Of a stretch of DNA of 64,000 bases, positions 13,159 to 24,443 are shown piece by piece. Made by a program: the position numbers and the translations under genes. The notes beneath the pieces were generated by a model. It made no database searches, was not told where the DNA came from, and saw nothing but the letters and a program-made list of their open reading frames with translations. The stretch comes from Anastatus disparis. Lineage: Eukaryota; Arthropoda; Insecta; Hymenoptera; Eupelmidae. The stretch covers positions 5,823,512 through 5,887,511 of the forward strand of contig JAFFSR010000343.1 of NCBI GenBank assembly GCA_017163975.1, written 5' to 3'. Numbering within the stretch: the stretch's first letter is position 1; each line of letters starts with the position of its first letter.

Positions 13159-15800
13159 TATATATCTATATTATTGTGGAAAAAATAGTTAAATAGTAAG
13201 AAAGAGACGACGCGGCGGTCATTGTTGAAGGAATGCAAGCGAGATAGCTATACGTAGTTATTAATTGAAATTCAAAGTTCTTCCTTTATTTTGTACAAAG
13301 TAGCGCGAGTGATATTGATATTATTTGTTTTAAAATTTATTAAAGTGCGAATTGTAAGTATTGGGTTGTGCGACTGCACGGTTAGGAAATCGAGTATCGC
13401 GTAATTTAAGTTCAAATAATTATTCTTTATACGGTCTTAACCTACAAGGTGATTAAATTGATTGCGCGTGAAACAAAATTATAAATTTTTGGTCTTCTGC
13501 GCATCCGCACAGCGTAAGTATGGTAAATTAATTAGAGTGGCGTTTCCTTTTTTGTTTATGATTGCGATTTGTAAGCGAAGTTTCCTTTTAAGTTAAGAAT
13601 ATAAAGAGTCAGATTTAAAGTTTGATTAGAGAGTCAAATAGTCATTTTTTCCTTTCCCTCTTTTTAGGACAAGAATTATAAGTTAAAGAAAATTAATTAT
13701 ATTATTCCTTTTTTTTCTAGAATAATTAGAGTCATTCAATATTAATAATATTTCTTTATTAATTTAAAATTTTACCTTGTTTTTTTTTTATACTACAATT
13801 TTTTTTTTATTAACTTCTCTTTAACTTTTTAGCTCCCTATTCTCTTTAAGAAGCCTTTTCTACCCTTGGCTCTGTTTGCTCGTCGACGCGTCGGTAGCAG
13901 CGCAACGTTTCATTTTGTTCTAATTTACCAACGATAAAATCGAAATATAAAAAGAAATAGAAACGGGTTACTAACGAATTATTTCGTGTCTCTAGATACT
14001 TCAAATAGAGACGAAAACGACATGAACAAAGGTGCATAACGATCTTAATTTAAGTCGTCTTAAGGGTCTGAATAGGGATAATCGTGCTACCAATGATAAA
14101 AAAAAATAATATGTATATAAAGAAATATGATATAATAAATAAAGTATATCGTAAGTAGGAATTTTGGGATAAGGTTTTAAAATATAAATTTTTTTCTTTT
14201 ATTACAATTATTTTGAATATCTCTTGACTCTTGAATTATACTACTATCTTAAAATATCTTCCTAAAAAGAATAACACAAAAAAAAATTCGAATTTTCAGA
14301 GAAATTATATATATTGTAGCGTAGCTGAGGGTAACACCAGGACACCTATTTTAAATTTGCAAAGAAAAATTTTATTGCTTATGCAAATTACAAGGTTTTC
14401 TTCAATAATTATGTCTAATAGTAATTAAAATATTTTCTTAGCTATCCTGTTATTCGTTCACTTTGGGGATAAAATGGGTGGTCACACTTGTGATTTATAA
14501 TTTTGCAAATTGCACATATATCTAATATCTCTTAACAATCTGAGTGTTTAGATATATGAGCAGAAGATAGCTTAATAATATTTATTTTATATTTATATAT
14601 GTTAAAAATATATGATCCCAATTATAAATAACGCACGCGCTGACACCTGTTCTCAATGTGCAATTTCTCTCACCACTTTAAATAATTGCGCTCTCTCTTA
14701 AAACTTCAATTCTATTTTTTTTTTATAAATTTACGCAGCAATTTTAAATCTTAATTTATACACACAATTGAATTATTTGTCAAACACTGAGCACAGGTCG
14801 TTCTGTTGGTTTTCTTAACGCAAAATCACAAATTTTTAAAATTACGTCAAACCGCGTAATTTCGTATTTAATCGCCCCACGTTGGGCACCAGTTTTTACG
14901 TGGCGAATTCCCCGAACCTCCTAGTGAATCCCCGAAGCCACGAACATACCTGGGTTCACGAAATTCATAGTTAATTTTGATTGAGCGCCAGTGAACTCTG
15001 CTCAGCTAGCTGGGTAGAGCAACTGCAGAGTGGGTCAATACTTACTGGCCTGCCTCGGGTTGCAGGTTGGTTCTAATGATCAGAGTGGTTCAGAAAACTT
15101 CAATGTAATTTATGTTTTAATAAAGAAAAAAAATGAGAAGTTAAAAAAAACAATTTGTAATATATAAGAAAAAACAAAGTAAAATTTTAAATTTATAAAG
15201 AAATACTATTGATATTGAATGACTCTAATTATTCTTTAAAAAGAATTAATGATATAATTAATTTTCTTTAATTTATAATTCTTGTCCTGAAAAGAGGAAA
15301 AGGAAAAAATGACTATTTGACTCTTTAATTAAACTTTAAATCTGACTTTTTATATTCTTAACTTAAAAGGAAACTTCGCTTACAAATCGCAATCATAAAC
15401 AAAAAAGGAAACGCCGCTCTAATTAATTTACCATACTTACGCTGTGCGCATGCGCAGAAGACCAAGAATTTTTAATTCCATTATACGCGCAATCAATTTA
15501 ATCACCCTTTAGATTAAAACCGTAGAAAGAATAATTATTTGAAACTTAAATTACGCGACGCTCTATTTCCTTACCGCGCAGTAGCACAAGCCAACACTTA
15601 CAATTTGCACTTCAATAAATATAAAAAAGAAGTAATATCAATATCACTCGCGTTACTCTGTACAAAATGAAGAAAGAACTTGGAATTTCAATTAATAACC
15701 ACGTATAGCTATCTCGCTTGCACTCCCTTAACAATAGCCGCCGCGTCGTTTCTTTCTTAATATTTAACTATTTTCTTTTTCATAATAATTTAGATATATA
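13159..15800. mobile_element. 2.6-kb foldback element with about 630-bp arms
   Basis: 13,159-13,790 is repeated inverted at 15,170-15,800. Landmarks are gcaagcgagatagctatacg near 13,237 and its complement near 15,700, and gtaagtatggtaaattaatt near 13,512 and its complement near 15,420. The core (13,790-15,170) has no gene. The sister block at 55-57 kb carries only a TA microsatellite at this point, so this is an insertion specific to the left copy. The arms may be derived from long terminal repeats (see the PBS-like motif in the core). Confidence 0.75.
14876..14893 (-). promoter_or_regulatory. LTR-retrotransposon primer-binding-site-like motif
   Basis: On the minus strand this reads CTGGTGCCCAACGTGGGG, the form of primer-binding site that directly follows the 5' LTR in many Gypsy-type elements. 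The bases before it on that strand (ggcgaattcgccacg nearby, ending in cgtaaaaa) would then be the LTR end. No matching direct repeat or coding region follows on the minus strand, so this is a fragment at best. Confidence 0.5.
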
Positions 15801-17237
15801 TACAGGGTGATCGGATAACATCGATACATATTGGTATCATTGGATTCAGCGTGACGAGCTGAGTCCAAATTTACCTCTAAAAAATTTTTATCTTAATTAC
15901 AGTAGCCAAGATAATCAATTAAAAGTGACCAATGAGCTATCGTTTTTAAAATTCGAAATGAGCGATGTTGCCATGTCGTGAAGGCTTCGAAAAGAATTCA
16001 ACAAGTGTTTGCATTCGTAAACATATCGTCTTTTTTTTTATTGTGTCATTTGAGACCTAACCCATCTTTTTAAGTGATTAGTTATGAATCTATACTATAC
16101 TACTAATGTTTACATTCGAAGTACATGACTTTGAATGATAGATGGCAATGTTAGTCGATAATATTTGTTGTTTTATTTAATAACCAAACATAATAAATGG
16201 TATAAGAATTAAATTATCATTTTGAAATTATTAATTAAATAATAGTATATTATTCACCTAGGGAGTTAATTTCAAAAATGTCTTAAATCGTATGTAATTG
16301 TCACCCAACCCTTCGGCTTCCAAACATACGATTTAAAGCATTTTTAATTAACTGCCGTGGTGAATATGCTATTTTTTGTCATACCCAGACCAAAAGTACC
16401 ACTTTGTCGATTTTGAGCTGGGAGGAGAAGTGGTACTTTTGGGCAGGGGATGGCAAAAATTATTTTATAAATAATAATTCAATAAAATAACGATTGAGTA
16501 TTAATTAATAATTTATTAGTTACTATTCAGTTATAAACAATGACTTAATATTGAAATTTATCAGTATTAAAATTCTGATTATAAACAGTACAGCAAATAG
16601 ATGTGAAATAATAAAAATATTTGAAATGGAAATATTTATCGAGTTTTAAATATTTGCAGATATCGGTATAATTATTTATGTTAATAATAATAATCTAATT
16701 TTTAAATAGTGATGACAAAATAGTCTTTCTAAGAGAATTATTTATAATTTAATAATCATAAGAGTATTAATCGTATTAGCATTCATAATGATCCAATAAT
16801 CATTTCTTTTGAATCTAGATTCGGTCGAATCTTCTGTTGGGTGACCGTGCAGAAATAGTGGCTTAATTTTTACTATTTTAATTATAAATTTATTGAGGTA
16901 ATGATTTAACGGTTTTGGGGGTCAAGGAATCAAATGATGAGGTCGTTCTTATCATAAAGTTGATATTTTGATAAAAAAAACTCTATTTTTTGAGATATCG
17001 AACAAATCTTGATTTTCTTTTAAAATTTTGTAAGCTGACTAAATTTATATTCCAATTGACGATTATATGACCTTTATTTATTAAATAATCTTTTTTAAAT
17101 TGTATGATTTATGAAGTATTTTAAATTAATTATTGAAAATTAAGATTTTATTAAATGTTTTAAAAATTATTGATTTTCTGCACAAAGAAACTGAATAGAA
17201 CGTGTAAAGTTACGCAGCAACTTCGCAGCGATCGACG
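15801..17237 (+). repeat. Inverted-duplicate block A, second part
   Basis: This is the inverted copy of about 55,147-56,360. Landmarks are cagggtgatcggataaca at 15,804 (inverse near 56,345), tagccaagataatcaatt near 15,903, and cttctgttgggtgaccg near 16,833 (inverse near 55,535). The end matches as tagaacgtgtaaagtt near 17,196. It carries no recognised gene. An extra 210-base segment at 16,243-16,455 is absent from the sister copy. Confidence 0.8.
16243..16455. mobile_element. Insertion with two hairpins, present only in the left copy
   Basis: Two strong stem-loops lie side by side: one joins cacctagggagttaatt to ttaattaactgccgtggtg with an aatgtcttaaatcgtatg stem, the other joins ccaaaagtaccactt to aagtggtacttttgg. 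The inverted sister block near 55.91 kb runs straight through without them. It looks like a composite of small palindromic elements. Confidence 0.6.
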
Positions 17238-17718
17238 TCACACATTCAACTCGATTGCTCGAGATGCGGGTTATGTTTCTGCTATTGTTTAAAAATGCGA
17301 ATACCTAGTTTTTAACCATGGATGGCAATGTAAGCTTAATTAGAACTATTATTGTGAGATGTTTTTAATTAACAGTCAATAATAGATATAGATAAAATGT
17401 AAACGCAATATTAAAAAAAAAATTAATTAATTCATCATATGATATATTAAATTTCACGTAAATATTTTGTTGTATATTTATTGATTGAATATAAAGTTTT
17501 ACGTAAATTTAAAAAACATAAGTGCTTTAATACAATTTTCCGTATTAATTTATATATAATTTTAGTCTATTTCAACACAATTTTTATAATAAAAAACAAT
17601 ACCACTCGAAAATTCGATTATTAATAAATGTATGGAATAAATTTTGCTAATATAAGTTGTTTAAGATTGTACAGTTTTACGATTCAAATATGATTATTAC
17701 TACGTAACTATATGACTG

Positions 17719-18011
17719 TGTAGTTCCCTGAACTACGGAGAAGCTTGTTTGGTTGAGGAGATGAAATAAGGTGTAAGACTGAAAGTAAAATTACAAAGTC
17801 TTTTATTGCACCAAGTCGTCGTTACAAAATACCTGGGAAGCGGAGAAAGAATACTTATCTACTCAGGAGTTGAGAACGCTTCGACTCACTTCGTATCTCT
17901 CGCGTATCACATAGGTTACATTTCTAGTCGCTTACTTGCGCACCGCAGGTTGCGCGTAACTCTTACATATATGCTTACCTCAACATACATATTTATATCT
18001 GTGTGCCTACA
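17719..18011 (-). repeat. 3' LTR of the Gypsy-type element
   Basis: Direct repeat of 24,153-24,443, sharing tgtagttccctgaactacg at one end and catacatatttatatctgtg-like sequence at the other. It is the 3' LTR because the coding strand is minus. Confidence 0.92.
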
Positions 18012-19189
18012 GTACTCCCCTCTAAAAATCTATGGTTATTTACATAAAAAATATATGCATATTTTTACATAATCAGTGGGTACTTATTTACGTATAATCT
18101 CTTTTTGCGACTTTTGACATTTTAATAGTGTTACATGTTACATAATTACTCAAGCAATTACTCTTTACATGCATTTATCCTTATGCGATTACTCTCGCTC
18201 ATACGATTTTACATTTGTATGCACTTATGCATTTACTCTCACACATGCAGTGATTCTATTCTTACATTCCTACATGTAATTATTCTCACACATGCTTATA
18301 TTCAATACACACACAATCCAAATTATTACATTTTTACACTTATAATCTAAATTATTTACATTTTTACACTTTTATTACATATTTTTTTGAGTTTTATATT
18401 ACATTATTATGTATGTAAGTAACTTCTTTTTTCTACTCGCTCTCCGGTACTTTTACACACTTGCATACATTCACTTGTAATCATCTCGTTGAATCCATGC
18501 TTATTTGGCATATTGCATTTTTATTTTCCTTAATAATATATACTAAATAACAATTTTTATATTTTATAAACAATAGTTTTGTGAATCAAATTTAACATTT
18601 AACAATTCATGTGTACCATATTACACAAACGTCAGTTACAACAATAAAAAAATCTTACACAATGGGCCTCTGGCCAATTCTTCCAGGAAAAACATCTTGG
18701 TTAGGCTAACGGAACTCTTTAGCGATACAAATATCAGTGGAGAGCCCAATCAGCTTCACCTATACATTAACAAAAGAAATACATTATTAATACAATTTCG
18801 CTACAAAAAACTTACAACTAATTTATTTTATTTTATAGTGAGAAACTGGTGTACAAAATATAACTTTTTTTACGTCTACGTTACGCTTTTTATTACTCCT
18901 ACTTACATTTTCTTGTATTAAAATACTATTTATATTTCTTCGCCTTAAAATATTTGGCACGAATTTCTCTTTCTTTCTATTTTTTTATATCATCATCATT
19001 TTGTACTACGTTTGAACTTAATTTATTGTTTTTTAACACCGTTTCCCTACTATTTGTCATGTTTGACGGATTGCTAACGCTACCCGTATTGTCATAATAC
19101 CTTTTGCTAGATACGTCATACTTGTTATTATCTAACTCGTCATTCGTATGCACTTCCTCATTAACTATCTCTTGTGCATGATTTTCTTC

Positions 19190-19831
19190 CTATAGTGCAT
19201 CACAATCTTCTGCAGTTGCGGGTGGAGCCTCCTCATGAATTCGTGCTTCAACTACTACTGTATTTTCTTCACTTACTGCGTAAGTATCTTTAATCTGTTG
19301 ATTGTTGCTTTCATTATTTGCTCCATTATTACTACTACTTGGTTCAATACTGACATTTTGGGTTTGATTCTCCTCTGTTGCACTATCTTCTACCTCACTT
19401 GCTAAAAGGTATACTGGTTTAAGCCTTTCGACGTTCACCGTAATATCTTTATCTCCTTTTCTTATTACATAATTTCGGCCATTATCGTGTCTCGATATTA
19501 CCTTAAATGGCCTTGTACACGGTTGAACGAGAGGTGGTTTCACTGCCTTTATTCTCTTTAACACATGAGTGCAGTTCTGTAAGTCTTTATAAACGAATGC
19601 CTTCAGTACATGATTATGCCTTACCGGCACCGGCCTAACCTCTCTCATATATTCCTTGAATTCCGATAGGAACATTACATGATCTCGCACATCTGTGTCT
19701 CTGAACTCACACATATTTTCCGGTATGCCCAATGTCGTTCCATATAAGAACTCAGCTGGACTGGCCTCCGTGTCTTTCCTTAGGCGCGTTCTCAATCCTA
19801 ATAAAACTGTGGAAAGGACTAACTTCTGCAT
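19190..19831 (-). pseudogene. Gypsy integrase C-terminal fragment and tail
   Basis: A 213-codon open frame. Its start region (LGLRTRLRKDT, ASPAEFLYGTTLGIP) corresponds to the end of the integrase core and the segment just after it. The RIKAVKPPLVQPCTRPFKV and VNVERLKPVYLL stretches are the usual C-terminal domain. A Ser/Asn/Glu-rich tail of about 75 residues follows. The catalytic D,D,E residues are absent because the upstream part of integrase and all of RNase H are deleted: the frame abuts reverse transcriptase sequence near 19,830. The neighbouring element at 63 kb shows the same region with more of the core kept. Not functional alone. Confidence 0.85.
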
Positions 19832-19839
19832 TTTTAGAC

Positions 19840-20917
19840 GGAAACGCGAGGTATGCTATATTCACTAATTCTTCTTTAATAGTCTTGAAAGCTCGTTCTG
19901 CATCTTCGGTCCATTCCACAAGACGTTTATCTTTCTTCTTTATATCCTTAATCATAGCAACTAGATGTCTGTGCACTCCAGCGGCTTTTGGCATGCTTTT
20001 CCTGTAAAAGTCTACCATCCCCAAGAATCGACGCATCTCGTCTTTAGTCTTGGGCTTCTTGAAGGCTCTTATAGCTTCGACCTTAGACGGATCTGGTTTG
20101 AATCCGTTTCTGTCGATCAAATGGCCTAAGAAGATGAGTTCATTAACTCCAAACTGACACTTTTCGATATTCAATTTGAGGTGGAACTTCTCCAACCTCT
20201 CTAGGACGATCTTAAGATGTTCTTGGTGCTCCTCGTCTGATGAAGATGCAACCAAGATATCATCTATGAATGCGAACACAAAGTCTAGGTCGCCCACGGC
20301 CTGGTTTATGTATCGCTGGAATGTTTAGGCAGGATTCCTAAATCCGAACGTCATCACTAGGAACTCGTAATGTCCGAATGAAGTTGTTACAGCCGTCTTT
20401 GGTACATCATCCGGGTATATTGGTATTTGTAGAAATGCTTTTTCTAAATCGAGTGCGGAAAAAATAGTTTTATCTTCTAGATTCGACGCGAAATCATGAA
20501 GGTTAGGGATTGGGTATTTATCCGGTACTGTGACCGTATTCAACCTCCTATAATCACCACATATCCTCCTATATGGATAGGCGTAGCCCGAGGGCTTTTC
20601 GAAGGTTGGCAAACGCCTTCCTCACACCATTTCTCAAACTCCCTTTTGTCTGCTTGTAGCCTATCATGCGCCAGACGCCGTGGTTTCTTTGCGACTGGTG
20701 GTCCTATTGTTTTAATATGGTGATACACATCTTTATTTCTTTTTGTTTTATGCTTTTCAAGCCCGATGACGGATGGAAATTTTTTTATTACATCGGTGTA
20801 TCTATTCTCCGGGTCAATTAAAGACACCTGAACGTATGCTACTTTCTTAGTGGTGCCTGCGACCGACTCACCAGTCTCTGCATCTACCAGCTTCCGTCGG
20901 TTTAGATCTGGAAGCAA
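19840..20917 (-). pseudogene. Gypsy reverse transcriptase, interrupted
   Basis: Three pieces of one RT are visible. 20,540-20,917 gives the segment before the palm (IKTIGPPVAKKPRRL, KREFEKWCEEGVCQPS). 20,325-20,612 gives RRICGDYRRLNTVTVPDKYP, FSALDLEKAFLQIP and YEFLVMTFGFRNPA. 19,752-20,297 gives the catalytic FIDDILV box and the thumb (FLGHLIDRNGFKPDP, MRRFLGMVDFYRK). A frameshift near 20,580 separates the first two and a stop near 20,324 the last two. It ends near 19,840, where the expected RNase H is replaced by integrase C-terminus through a deletion of more than a kilobase. The FIDD form is an accepted variant of YxDD. Confidence 0.88.
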
Positions 20918-21079
20918 ATGATAGTGCTTGATGACGTCGCCGCCTAAGATCGCATATGGGATATCTGCAACGATGAATGTCCATCTGATCTTATTCTTAA
21001 ACCCGAAGTCTAATTCCCTATAAATGATTCCGTACGTATCTATTTGTGTATTATTTGCTGCGTATAATTTTACGTGCGC

Positions 21080-21170
21080 TGCTTTTTTTTACTATTTTTT
21101 CTTTTCGGAACTAATGATACTTCCGCACCCGTATCCACTAAAAATGCTTCTTCCGCTGCTTTGTCAATAA
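21080..21170 (-). pseudogene. Retroviral-type aspartic protease fragment
   Basis: The minus strand encodes EAFLVDTGAEVS, the active-site loop (DTGA) of retropepsins that processes Gag-Pol. It lies between the gag Cys motif and RT, as expected. No single open frame links it to either side. Confidence 0.75.
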
Positions 21171-21380
21171 CGTGGAGGCATATGCTCTCTGTGTCCGACG
21201 AGGTTGCCCCCTCTACTCGCCGGATTGGGAGTTTAAATGCGTTTTTTTTTTACTAAGGTTTCTACCGTTAGACGTCTGTCGATTATCATTTCTAACGCTT
21301 TTTCTCCTTTCTATGCCTCGAGCAGACGATTTTGATCTATGCTTAGGTGAAACAGACTCATGCCTTCTATTAAAGTCAGT

Positions 21381-21725
21381 CTAATCGCATGGTTGTTCAC
21401 ACCTATATGCCTGTATTCCATATTGAGCGTGATATCTACAATAGCGTTTCGCTCTACTATTCTGATAATTGCTATATCGCGATCTTCTATCGTTTCTAGA
21501 TCCGTTTCCTACTTTATCGAGCGTCTTCTTAACAATAGCCTCGACATGTGCATCGATTTCTACGTTACCTACGCGTGGTTCATAACATTCATTTTTATTT
21601 ACCGTATCCTGGTTTATCGCGTTAATGCTCACTGCCTTACCGACCTCTTCTTCGCACTTGTTTTTATATAATTCGTCCGCATTCTTTACCACGGTTTCTT
21701 CGTTAGATAAATTTATTTCTCCCAC
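21381..21725 (-). pseudogene. Gag C-terminal part with Cys motif
   Basis: A 114-codon frame downstream of the main gag frame ends with RYCRYHAQYGIQAYRCEQPC, the C-x2-H-type motif at the end of Gag in many arthropod Gypsy elements (CxYHxxFGxxAxxCxxPC). A frame change near 21,760 separates it from the first gag frame. The stop just after the motif separates it from the protease. Confidence 0.7.
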
Positions 21726-21761
21726 AAGATGCGATTAAGTACTTGGCGGCAGATAATATTT

Positions 21762-22556
21762 TCACACTTTTAAAATAGTTTCTCTTTTTATATTTTCACC
21801 GGCCACGTCAATCATTTCTCTTAAAAAATCGGACGACTTTTCTCCCTGCGCCCGGCATTTCCTGAATAACTTATTAAATCTCTCCTCCTGGAACTGACCG
21901 TACGTATCTATAAGATATTTTCTTAAACCGTTATATCTGTTACCCGGTTTCAATGTTTTTATTAAATCCAAATTGTTTACGACTGACACGAACGCCACGC
22001 TCTCGTCCGTGACATTTTGCAGCTTAGCTTGCGTTTCGAACAAGTCGAACCATGTTTCCGGGTCATGCTTCCAGAAGGGAAAATTAATTTGTCGGATCTG
22101 CACAAAGTTATTCGGTACTAAAACGTTACCCTGTTGTTCGTTCCGGTTCTGCCATTGCGCGTTATTAAAATTATTCTGCACAACGCGTGCCGGTATTTGT
22201 TCGCAATTGCGCGCACCTTGCGCTCCTAATCTATCATCTTGTCTATGTCGGTTAACCTCTAATGATTCTATTCTTTTAATTAAAACTCCTAATTCCGTCT
22301 CGTAATTTTTTTTCATTTCCAACATCTGATTTTTGTAAAAATCCTCTATTCTTTGAGCCTCGCTAGCTCTTAACGCATTGCTATAATTGCTGATTTCCTG
22401 ACTACCGAGCATTCTATTATTATCTATTTGATTTCTATACGCGTCGCGTTCGTTTCTTTTTTCAATCTCTTTCGGCGTACTGCTCAGGACAGTAAATAAA
22501 ATCTTTTCTATTTCGTTATCCATCATACTATTCGTGGGCACACCGCCGGTTGCCAT
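21762..22556 (-). CDS. Gag N-terminal/capsid part of the Gypsy-type element
   Basis: A 264-codon open frame. After a coiled-coil-like, Glu/Asn/Arg-rich N-terminal half (about residues 20-110, including MLEMKKNYETELGVLIKRIE), it has the capsid-like FPFWKHDPETWFDLFETQ and a region ending FNKLFRKCRAQGEKSSDFLR. The PxFWxxDPExWFxxxExxF pattern is a hallmark of Gag capsid regions in arthropod Gypsy elements. The frame ends at 21,762 and Gag continues in another frame, so the protein is truncated. The start is the first ATG after the 5' untranslated region and the predicted product begins MATGGVPTNS. Confidence 0.8.
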   Translation of the reverse strand: MATGGVPTNSMMDNEIEKILFTVLSSTPKEIEKRNERDAYRNQIDNNRMLGSQEISNYSNALRASEAQRIEDFYKNQMLEMKKNYETELGVLIKRIESLEVNRHRQDDRLGAQGARNCEQIPARVVQNNFNNAQWQNRNEQQGNVLVPNNFVQIRQINFPFWKHDPETWFDLFETQAKLQNVTDESVAFVSVVNNLDLIKTLKPGNRYNGLRKYLIDTYGQFQEERFNKLFRKCRAQGEKSSDFLREMIDVAGENIKRETILKV

Positions 22557-22559
22557 TTT

Positions 22560-24133
22560 GTGATCAGAGGATAACCTGATGTACTATTAATCAACGGTAA
22601 GTCTACGCTGTATATCTTAACCGATCCTGATAATATCAATCAGTCTTATATGGACTAGATTGTATGAACAATTAAATACACGAAATAAATAAATTAATAC
22701 GACACTATAATAAATAAATTAATACGACACTATTATAAATAAATTAATACGACGCTATAATAAATAAATAAATAAATAAATAAATTACGTTACATTAACA
22801 ATCAAATAATTAAATATGAAAATACGCATATAAATAAACAATTGTTGTTCAAAATTACCGTTCAGGGTCACTCGCAATCGGTGTATAGAGCCTACGCGAA
22901 ACAAAAACATACACAAAATTACGCCGTTAACTATTTACAATTCATGCCCTTACATCGTCCGAACTTTAAAATTATTTGTATTGTGTGCGCAATACACGAA
23001 CAAAATTAACTTTATTTTTATTCGCGATTCACTAGCATGCGTGAACTCCGCATATCCCCCCGAAAACAATCTAGGAGATACACAAATGTAATGAGTAGAT
23101 GTGTTCCCTCAGAGGTTATACATCGACCCAAACATGCCAGCAACATTCATTTATTTTTCTCTTCGACCTTACCAAAACCTTTTTTCCGTTCGCGATTTAT
23201 AAATTACTTACACGATTTGTTTATTTTCACGCGCACACAATACTCAACCTCTAATCATTTTGAATTTAACCGTCGCGTCGGTTTACTTTTCTAACGGTTT
23301 TGCGAATTTTCTACGCGTTTCTGTAATTTTTCTCGCGATTTCCTGCACAATCGAGCACTATTTTTTGTTTTTTTTTCTGTTTTGACTTTCTCTGTGTATA
23401 TGTATGTATTTTTCTTTTTGCCTACAGTTTTTACCTTTACTCTTTTTATTTCTCTTTTTAAGTTAATTTTTCAACTGTTTTAGAGAAGCATTTTTTTTTC
23501 TTTTTTTGAGAGAGATAATTCATCTATACTCCCCCCAGTCTACACGCGCATTTCAATACATTAAACCAAAATATTTAATGCTACAAAGCATACAACCACA
23601 GGTAATTGGCAAGGCCTCGATTTGTGCCCAAGTAGATGAACAAATTCAATGAGTTGGTTACACATTTTTAAACCTCACCAAACCCATAATTGCCCCATCA
23701 CAAAGCAACAACAAAAAATATTTTATTTGTACGTGTAGCTGGAAGAAGCCAGCTTCTCACTAACTGTACGTCTTAGTTATTATTTATAATGTTTGTTAGT
23801 ATAACATATGTATGTATACGTTATTTTCGGCGAATTTACTTAATATATATAATATTAGTAACTACTCTCCCGCACAGAGTATCTCACTGGAAAGAAGAAA
23901 AAGGAGATTAATTACATATAACGATTAACGATTTCTTTGTGAACAAAATATTTTCTTTAAATATAAAGTATTCTATTCACCGCGATGCGAGAAATCTTAA
24001 GTCTAACCTTTATGATGGGATCCTCGCGTTCACAAAATGGCCGCCTTTGCTCGCGACGCCGTGCTGGCTTTCCTTGGCTTCCTGCACCGGACCTTCGCTG
24101 CTAGCTGCGCTGCGCTGTCTTCGTCTTCCCGAA
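22560..24133 (-). other. 5' untranslated/leader region of the Gypsy-type element
   Basis: The stretch between the 5' LTR and gag has only short chance frames. It contains three tandem copies of a 32-35-base phrase with aaataaattaatacgac near 22,680-22,760 and an (AAAT)n run just after. Confidence 0.6.
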
Positions 24134-24151
24134 CGGTTGTCGGGGTCACCA
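24134..24151 (-). promoter_or_regulatory. Primer-binding site of the Gypsy-type element
   Basis: Directly after the 5' LTR, the minus strand reads TGGTGACCCCGACAACCG. This begins with the TGG complementary to a tRNA 3' CCA end, as a first-strand primer site should. Confidence 0.75.
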
Positions 24152-24152
24152 C

Positions 24153-24443
24153 TGTAGTTCCCTGAACTACGAAGAAGCTTGTTTGGTTGAGGAGATGAGA
24201 AATAAGGTGTAAGACTAAAAGTAAAATTACAAAGTCTTTTATTGAACCAAGTCGTCGTTACAAAATACCTGGGATGCGGAAAAAGAATACTTATCTATTC
24301 AGAAGTTAAGAATGCTCTAACTTCGTATCTCGCGTGTATCACATAGGTTACATTTCTAGTCGCTTACTTGCGCAACGCAAGTTGCTCGTAATTCTTACAT
24401 ATATGCTTACCTCAACATACATACTTATGTCTGTGTGCCCACA
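24153..24443 (-). repeat. 5' LTR of the Gypsy-type element
   Basis: Direct repeat of 17,719-18,011. It ends at the TSD copy actg (24,444-24,447), after which the 72-bp array resumes. Confidence 0.92.

Larger units (their letters stand above)
17719..24443 (-). mobile_element. Gypsy-type LTR retrotransposon, internally deleted
   Basis: Two direct LTRs of about 291-293 bases (17,719-18,011 and 24,153-24,443) begin TG and end CA. They are bordered by the 4-base duplication actg at 17,715-17,718 and 24,444-24,447. The flanking 72-bp array reads continuously across the removed element, confirming the boundaries. Coding is on the minus strand: gag, Cys motif, protease, reverse transcriptase, then the C-terminal end of integrase. 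RNase H and most of integrase are missing, and stops and frameshifts interrupt RT. LTR divergence is a few per cent by eye, so it is not a very recent insertion. Confidence 0.92.

Noticed and set aside
14960..15090. tRNA-like head (gctgggtagagca)
   Set aside because: The spacing and second box do not fit a tRNA or SINE; the stretch is more simply part of the LTR-like sequence next to the primer-binding-site motif.
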